A stretch of DNA of 38,578 nt. Origin: a virus. The notes beneath the pieces were generated by a model, which was not told the origin of the DNA, searched no databases, and saw only the letters and a list, made by a program, of their open reading frames with translations. The stretch lies in the IMG/VR virus record IMGVR_UViG_3300046005_001481, positions 1 to 38,578 of that record. One strand, given 5' to 3'. A program made the translations under genes and the position numbers. The number at the start of each line of letters is the position of its first letter. Position 1 is the first letter of the stretch. Below are positions 34,671 to 38,578 of this stretch, piece by piece.

Positions 34671-34966
34671 AGAATACCTACGTTTTTTCTATGTTGTTTG
34701 ATTATATCAACAGCTTCTGTAAGTTCATCATAGTTTCTTTCAGGTGCGTATAGGAAAGATTTGTGGTCTTTCCCATCCCCTTCAATAATTAATAATGCTG
34801 GAATCATATCGTTTTCGGTAATTTGGACGAATGTGTCATACTCGTCACTATAGGTATCAATATCCCTATCAAAAAATTCAATACCTTCTTTGGTTAACAT
34901 CTCTTTGAAGTCGACACAAAATGGACAACCTTGCATTGTATAGACGATAACGTTTAAATCTTTCAT
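34667..34966 (-). CDS. Glutaredoxin-like protein, 99 aa
   Basis: A small thioredoxin-fold protein with the CPFC active site at residues 14-17 after the first strand (LNVIVYTMQG), followed by EGIEFFDRDID and the cis-Pro region DMIPALLII. Such proteins reduce disulfides with glutathione or another thiol and often serve ribonucleotide reductase in phages. It sits 5 nt after the thioredoxin gene in the same operon. It has the extended C-terminus of phage glutaredoxins. No ribonucleotide reductase lies in the window, so the partner is unknown. Confidence 0.85.
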   Translation of the reverse strand: MKDLNVIVYTMQGCPFCVDFKEMLTKEGIEFFDRDIDTYSDEYDTFVQITENDMIPALLIIEGDGKDHKSFLYAPERNYDELTEAVDIIKQHRKNVGIL

Positions 34967-34971
34967 TTTGA

Positions 34972-35292
34972 TTAATTTAACAATACAAGTACTTGGTCTG
35001 GTCGCATTACTCCCGATTGAGAAAACACTTCAGTTCCTTCCTTGAATATTTTTATTGTTGGTACACTTCTAATACCCAACTCTCCCATGTATTCCATATC
35101 GTTCTCGATATCGAATTTGTACACATTATACTTTGGTTTTCCTCCCGATTCTTTAATCAATGATTCGTTAACCTTTTCAAGGTTTCCTAACATTACTTTA
35201 CATGGTCCACACCATGTGGCGAATAAGTCGAGAACAAAATTTTCTCCACTATTAATTTTTTGTTTTAATTCTTCAGACGTTAACTGTTGCAT
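34972..35292 (-). CDS. trxA: Thioredoxin, 106 aa
   Basis: Canonical thioredoxin with the WCGPC active site at 27-31 after the FVLDLFAT strand, the long second helix with NLEKVNESLIKE, the NVYKFDIEND strand-turn and the cis-Pro SVPTIKIFKEG. It reduces protein disulfides in the cytoplasm. Length and motifs are normal. It overlaps the upstream gene by 20 nt and precedes the glutaredoxin gene, so the two redox proteins are made together. In some phages thioredoxin is also a polymerase processivity factor, but nothing here shows that. Confidence 0.92.
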   Translation of the reverse strand: MQQLTSEELKQKINSGENFVLDLFATWCGPCKVMLGNLEKVNESLIKESGGKPKYNVYKFDIENDMEYMGELGIRSVPTIKIFKEGTEVFSQSGVMRPDQVLVLLN

Positions 35293-35608
35293 TTTTAAAT
35301 TGTTTTAATAATTGTCCAACGAAAAGGGTCATTTCGTTTAATTGCTCTTGTTTATAATAAATGGTAATCACTGGAGTACCATCCTCTCTAATTGATAAAT
35401 ATATAAAAAACCCTTGTACTGTTCTATATATTTTCTCAGTATATTTTATTTCAATATTAGGATAGGTTAAATCTGCAATACTGTAAATTATCGTACTTTT
35501 AATCTTATTTAAATATTGTTCAATTTCTTTTGGAACTGACAATATATTAACCATGGAAAATACAACCCCACCTTCTTCAAGTTTTTTAATATATTCTATT
35601 TTTTCCAT
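35273..35608 (-). CDS. Unknown protein, 111 aa
   Basis: The protein starts MEKIEYIKKLEEGGVVFSMV, with a helix, then strands and a long helix (SVPKEIEQYLNKIKSTIIYS), then YTEKIYRTVQGFFIYLSIRE (two strands) and a final helix. It is an alpha/beta protein of unknown function. The ATG at 35608 gives TAGTATG with the PcfJ-like gene's stop codon, so the two are coupled; a start at 35647 would overlap the upstream gene by 38 nt. The next gene, thioredoxin, starts 20 nt inside it. Confidence 0.65.
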   Translation of the reverse strand: MEKIEYIKKLEEGGVVFSMVNILSVPKEIEQYLNKIKSTIIYSIADLTYPNIEIKYTEKIYRTVQGFFIYLSIREDGTPVITIYYKQEQLNEMTLFVGQLLKQFKNATVNV

Positions 35609-35609
35609 A

Positions 35610-37283
35610 CTATAAAACTTCCCAAACATGTATTGGGCCTGATTCAATATTTTTATGTGTCCATCTTAATCTACCACCGTGGTCAAAATAAGAATCAGAA
35701 TTAAGCACCACCCCATTCTTACATTCTTTAGTTATCTGTACGGTTTCAAACTTTTTGTCTTTTACAGAAGATAGGACAACCTCATCTAATTTAAATAGAA
35801 CATCATTCCATTCTTCTTCAAGTTTATAATTGAATCGACCCAAACTCTGTATCCTTTTAACCTCAACTTTATCACCTGTTTTAAATAATTGATATTCTAT
35901 AGTTGCTCTCTCACCATAAAGACCTTTACGAAGAGATATAATGAACGATGATGGTTTTCCGATGTATGTCTTCACACAATTGGATTGAGTAGAACTCTCC
36001 TCATTATATTGACTACTATTGATTAATAAAACAGGAACGTATTCTCCAATTTTATTTTGTATCATATCAACAAAATACTGAGGGTAGAATCTCTTATAAA
36101 ACCCCTGTCTGTAAAATTGAATCTTGTCCGTCCAGTCTAAGTGTTCTTGCCTAAATTCATCTTTATTATTTTCAGACAACCACCTTAAATCAGTTTCACC
36201 ATACAATCTAAGTTCGGTATACATCCGCATGTGGTCAATAAAAGTCCATGAATCTAACGTATTATCAATATAAACTCTTTTAAATATTGAGTATACTCTC
36301 TTTAATTCTTCATTACTGATAATGTTTTTAAATTCAGGTAGTCGTTGCGAATAAACACTGTTATTTGAATTTAGTAAATTAACTATCGTACCTTCATCTT
36401 GGTTTAACCAATCATCTCCAAACAAATCTCTCGCATGTTGATATAATGGGATGTTCAATCCGTAGCAATTATGGATAGCTTTTTTTAACTTCCGACCAGA
36501 AATTTTCTGTACCTCCATAAAAGCATCGACTAGCTTATTTCCGTTTTTCTTGAGTATCTTTCTAATCTCAGGTCCAACCAAATGTTGAGTAAACACTTGA
36601 AAATTGTTTGGATATCTTATTTGTCTTTTATTTAAATAAAATCTAAATAATCTTTGACTAAAATCTAACTGACCAAAATCGTCTTGATTGTCTATCTCAA
36701 ACATAAATTTGGAAATTGCCTCTGTAACAACATTCAACGACTCATTCTTATCCGAAACATAACTGTTAACCACATTCTTAATCATTGACTTTATTGAACT
36801 AACTGGGTCGTTAGCAAAAAAGTTTCGTGTAATTTTCTTTATACATTTTCTTTTCTTTTGATACTCTCTTATGTATCCCGTGTAAACGTCACCAGTCTTT
36901 GTGTTCACACTAATGTATTCAACATTCCAAGACACTTTGAACCAAGTGTTACCCGCTCTTCTATTCCTAAATCCATGAAATAATTTTATCGCGACTTTAT
37001 CTCCCGTTCTTTCAACCACAACCATAACATGAGTCTTGGTAACCGTACACATTGGATTACCATAATTTTTAAGATAAGTCTCCTCATCCGTATCTGTTTT
37101 CTTAATAAGAAATAGAGGATGTCTTTTTGTTGGGGTTTCAGTTTTATGAATTATTACCCCATCACCGAATAAATCATCTAAATCCATTAACGGGTTTAAA
37201 TGTCTACCTCCAATAGGATTGTGTTCATGGTGTGAAACGCAGTTAAATTTTTCAAAGGTTTGTTTGAATATTTCTACTTTCAT
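35610..37283 (-). CDS. PcfJ-like protein, 557 aa
   Basis: The C-terminal third (about 420-510) matches the PcfJ-like pattern: SSTQSNCVKTYIGKPSSFII, then SLRKG, then ERATIEYQ and VKRIQSLGRFNY, i.e. N-C-V-x-x-Y...S-[IV]-R...T-[IL]-E...Q-x-x-G-x-x-N. PcfJ was named from conjugative plasmids and is common in phages; its function is not established. The N-terminal two thirds contain HHEHNPIGGRHLNPLMDLDD and basic, helical regions. The start MKVEIFKQTFEKF at 37283 has TATATTTAATAA directly upstream, a near match to the TATTTAT class. First gene of the operon leading to thioredoxin and glutaredoxin. Confidence 0.7.
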   Translation of the reverse strand: MKVEIFKQTFEKFNCVSHHEHNPIGGRHLNPLMDLDDLFGDGVIIHKTETPTKRHPLFLIKKTDTDEETYLKNYGNPMCTVTKTHVMVVVERTGDKVAIKLFHGFRNRRAGNTWFKVSWNVEYISVNTKTGDVYTGYIREYQKKRKCIKKITRNFFANDPVSSIKSMIKNVVNSYVSDKNESLNVVTEAISKFMFEIDNQDDFGQLDFSQRLFRFYLNKRQIRYPNNFQVFTQHLVGPEIRKILKKNGNKLVDAFMEVQKISGRKLKKAIHNCYGLNIPLYQHARDLFGDDWLNQDEGTIVNLLNSNNSVYSQRLPEFKNIISNEELKRVYSIFKRVYIDNTLDSWTFIDHMRMYTELRLYGETDLRWLSENNKDEFRQEHLDWTDKIQFYRQGFYKRFYPQYFVDMIQNKIGEYVPVLLINSSQYNEESSTQSNCVKTYIGKPSSFIISLRKGLYGERATIEYQLFKTGDKVEVKRIQSLGRFNYKLEEEWNDVLFKLDEVVLSSVKDKKFETVQITKECKNGVVLNSDSYFDHGGRLRWTHKNIESGPIHVWEVL

Positions 37284-37299
37284 TTATTAAATATAGTTT

Positions 37300-37327
37300 A
37301 AAAAAAAATGGAGGACAATGTCCTCCA
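37300..37327 (-). terminator. Terminator TGGAGGAC-ATT-GTCCTCCA-T8
   Basis: An 8-bp stem and T-tract on the minus strand, after the 37359-37700 gene and 17 nt before the PcfJ-like start. Confidence 0.85.
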
Positions 37328-37358
37328 CAAATATACGAATAGAATTCGAACTATAATA

Positions 37359-37700
37359 TTAATTTAATGAATAATTTCCGAAAGGTGTGTTAATAATTAA
37401 CTTTTCAATGGTTAGTTCTTGATACCTTGAATCGTTTAACATTTCATCTATAGTTTTAGGTTTAGGAGTTTCATCCTTAACCTTTTTAGTTTTACCATGT
37501 ATCTCAGCACAGATAATAACTATTTGATTTTTAGTGAGATTTACTTCTTCACCTTTTTCATAGTTTTGGTTTGAAACTTCACGAAGTTTAGAGTAGAACT
37601 CCTCCTCCTTGGTTTTTGGTACCAAGTTTAGGAGGTCGTTCGGGTTCTCTTTAAAAAACTTAATGATGTTATTCATGTATATTTCAACATCAACATTCAT
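37359..37700 (-). CDS. Unknown protein, 113 aa
   Basis: The protein starts MNVDVEIYMNNIIKFFKENP and is helical, basic in the C-terminal half (KKVKDETPKPKTIDEMLNDS), and ends in NTPFGNYSLN. No family is recognised. The start at 37700 is chosen because it begins just after the LRR protein's stop codon at 37726; a longer version to 37802 would overlap that gene by 77 nt in another frame. A strong terminator follows. It may be co-transcribed with the LRR protein. Confidence 0.65.
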   Translation of the reverse strand: MNVDVEIYMNNIIKFFKENPNDLLNLVPKTKEEEFYSKLREVSNQNYEKGEEVNLTKNQIVIICAEIHGKTKKVKDETPKPKTIDEMLNDSRYQELTIEKLIINTPFGNYSLN

Positions 37701-37725
37701 AGTATATAAGTTAGTTGTTAAACAA

Positions 37726-38578
37726 TTAGTCTTCTTGAAGGTCCCACATACCTCCACCCATGTCAGTTCCTTTCGCCTTAATAGATTCAGGTACTTCAAC
37801 ATTATTACTTCCTTTTAAGTTCAAGAAGTATAGATTAGGTAAATCAGCAACACATTCAGGGATTGAGGTTAAGCCAGGGTTATTAATTAACGCCAAAAAT
37901 CTTAATTTAGGTAAATCACAAACCGAATTAGGGATAGATGTTATACAATTATCTAATAAAATCATATGCAAATCTTTAAATCTACCAATCTCCTCAGGAA
38001 TTGTAACAACAATTTTATCATTACTTCTGTTTTGGATTTGAAATTCTTTCAATGTCACAGGTAAATTTCCAATTAAATCATCTAATCCATAAAGTGCAAT
38101 AAATTTACCGATAGCTCCCTGACTGAAACTATCAATTACCAATTTTTCACCACCTACTGTAAGACCCTTAGCAAACTCAGGTTTGAAGAATGATTTTAAC
38201 TCCTCCATTGGACCATTCAATAATTGGACTAGGTCTTGCTGACGGTCGTCTTTATCCATGAATTGGTTTGATGGGAAGTGGAACTGATAACGATTCTTTG
38301 GTAATCCCGTTGTAGGACTCACATCAGCATCATCAGGATTATAGATAACATATAAAGGACCATCTTTGATATATCTTTCAAAATACGAAAGACCAGGCGC
38401 TGACGTACACCATCTTGTTTCAACGTTGTTACCACCATAGAAACATGCCGCTTCTTTACCTATAACACCTTTGTCTTTAATCTCAATAACTCTCCAATTA
38501 TCACCATCATAAATTAGTTTACTACCAGGGTGAACTTCAGCTTGTTTTCTTTCCGCTTTAGTTGTCGTTGCCTTTCTT
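37726..38578 (-). CDS. WCT-domain protein with leucine-rich repeats, partial (N-terminus beyond the window)
   Basis: The frame stays open to the right edge, so the start is missing and at least 283 residues are present. First comes a domain with YDGDNWRVIEIKDK, EAACFYGGNNVETRWCTSAP and DGPLYVIYNPDD. It follows the plan seen at residues 105-162 of the 584-aa protein, so the two share one module. The C-terminal part has leucine-rich repeats: ITSIPNSVCDLPKLRFLALI, LTSIPECVADLPNLYFLNL and so on, about four to five units of 22-24 residues, a protein-binding surface. The linker is acidic (DKDDRQQDLVQLLNG). Role unknown; recognition of a protein partner is likely. Confidence 0.8.
   Translation of the reverse strand, partial: RKATTTKAERKQAEVHPGSKLIYDGDNWRVIEIKDKGVIGKEAACFYGGNNVETRWCTSAPGLSYFERYIKDGPLYVIYNPDDADVSPTTGLPKNRYQFHFPSNQFMDKDDRQQDLVQLLNGPMEELKSFFKPEFAKGLTVGGEKLVIDSFSQGAIGKFIALYGLDDLIGNLPVTLKEFQIQNRSNDKIVVTIPEEIGRFKDLHMILLDNCITSIPNSVCDLPKLRFLALINNPGLTSIPECVADLPNLYFLNLKGSNNVEVPESIKAKGTDMGGGMWDLQED

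Noticed and set aside
1-38578. CRISPR array, insertion sequence or integrase
   Set aside because: No regularly spaced direct repeats and no transposase or recombinase motifs were seen. The repeats present are hairpins, promoter motifs and terminators.

Overview
The window looks like an accessory/late-gene region of a large tailed phage, or a phage-like element, of a Bacteroidota host. This is inferred. No capsid, terminase, portal or polymerase gene lies inside it. The phage reading rests on about 60 tightly packed, mostly small and unrecognised genes on both strands with ATGA, TAATG and similar overlaps. It is supported by phage-type families (DUF3310, SHOCT, a Dps-like DUF5856 protein, orphan DNA methyltransferases, a PcfJ-like protein, SpeD) and by a phage-style tRNA/large-RNA island. 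The Bacteroidota reading rests on at least ten promoters of the form TTG-N19/20-TAnnTTTG and on the near absence of Shine-Dalgarno sequences. Base composition is AT-rich, except for a G-rich left edge and the RNA island.

Layout. 1-2590: G-rich palindromes, DnaA-box-like 9-mers, TGACA iterons and hairpins around three or four small genes, resembling a replication origin. 2514-4270: three minus-strand genes (a DNA methyltransferase, a SHOCT membrane protein, a Cys/His protein), each followed by a copy of one structured hairpin whose stems covary. 4741-6118: small plus-strand genes with a duplicated 3' element. 6127-11228: a seven-gene minus-strand operon with overlapping genes (glycosyltransferase, BKACE/DUF849, NeuD-type acyltransferase, miniature DegT aminotransferase, two unknowns, flavodoxin-like reductase) that could build an acylated amino-sugar. 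11301-18765: many small genes, about half starting with a shared tag, plus a metallopeptidase-ParB fusion and SpeD. 18820-23136: early-type genes with host-like promoters and a DnaJ-type zinc-finger protein with eight CxxC motifs. 23188-24740: an RNA island with an initiator-type tRNA, three tandem host-type promoters and a roughly 1.1 kb structured non-coding RNA candidate. 24947-32508: DUF192, a tagged DHH phosphoesterase, a Dps-like protein, and an operon of DUF3310, a CysC-like kinase, a nucleotidyltransferase and a methyltransferase. 32598-38578: thioredoxin, glutaredoxin, a PcfJ-like protein and a partial WCT-domain/LRR protein.

How it may work together. Nineteen genes carry the octamer-like motif [AG]TATTTAT, mostly 4-8 nt before the start codon. 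Every protein that begins with the tag M-x-x-I-[IVL]-[TS]-E-[SKE]-[QKL] lies in a unit headed by this motif. The tag ends in [I/L]-x-E, the cleavage signature of T4-type prohead proteases on capsid-targeting leaders. My main hypothesis is that these roughly ten proteins, including a DHH phosphoesterase and a WCT-domain protein, are late proteins packaged in the head and trimmed there. The second main observation is the large structured RNA beside the initiator tRNA, whose context recalls GOLLD and ROOL RNAs. Neither has been tested here by any search.
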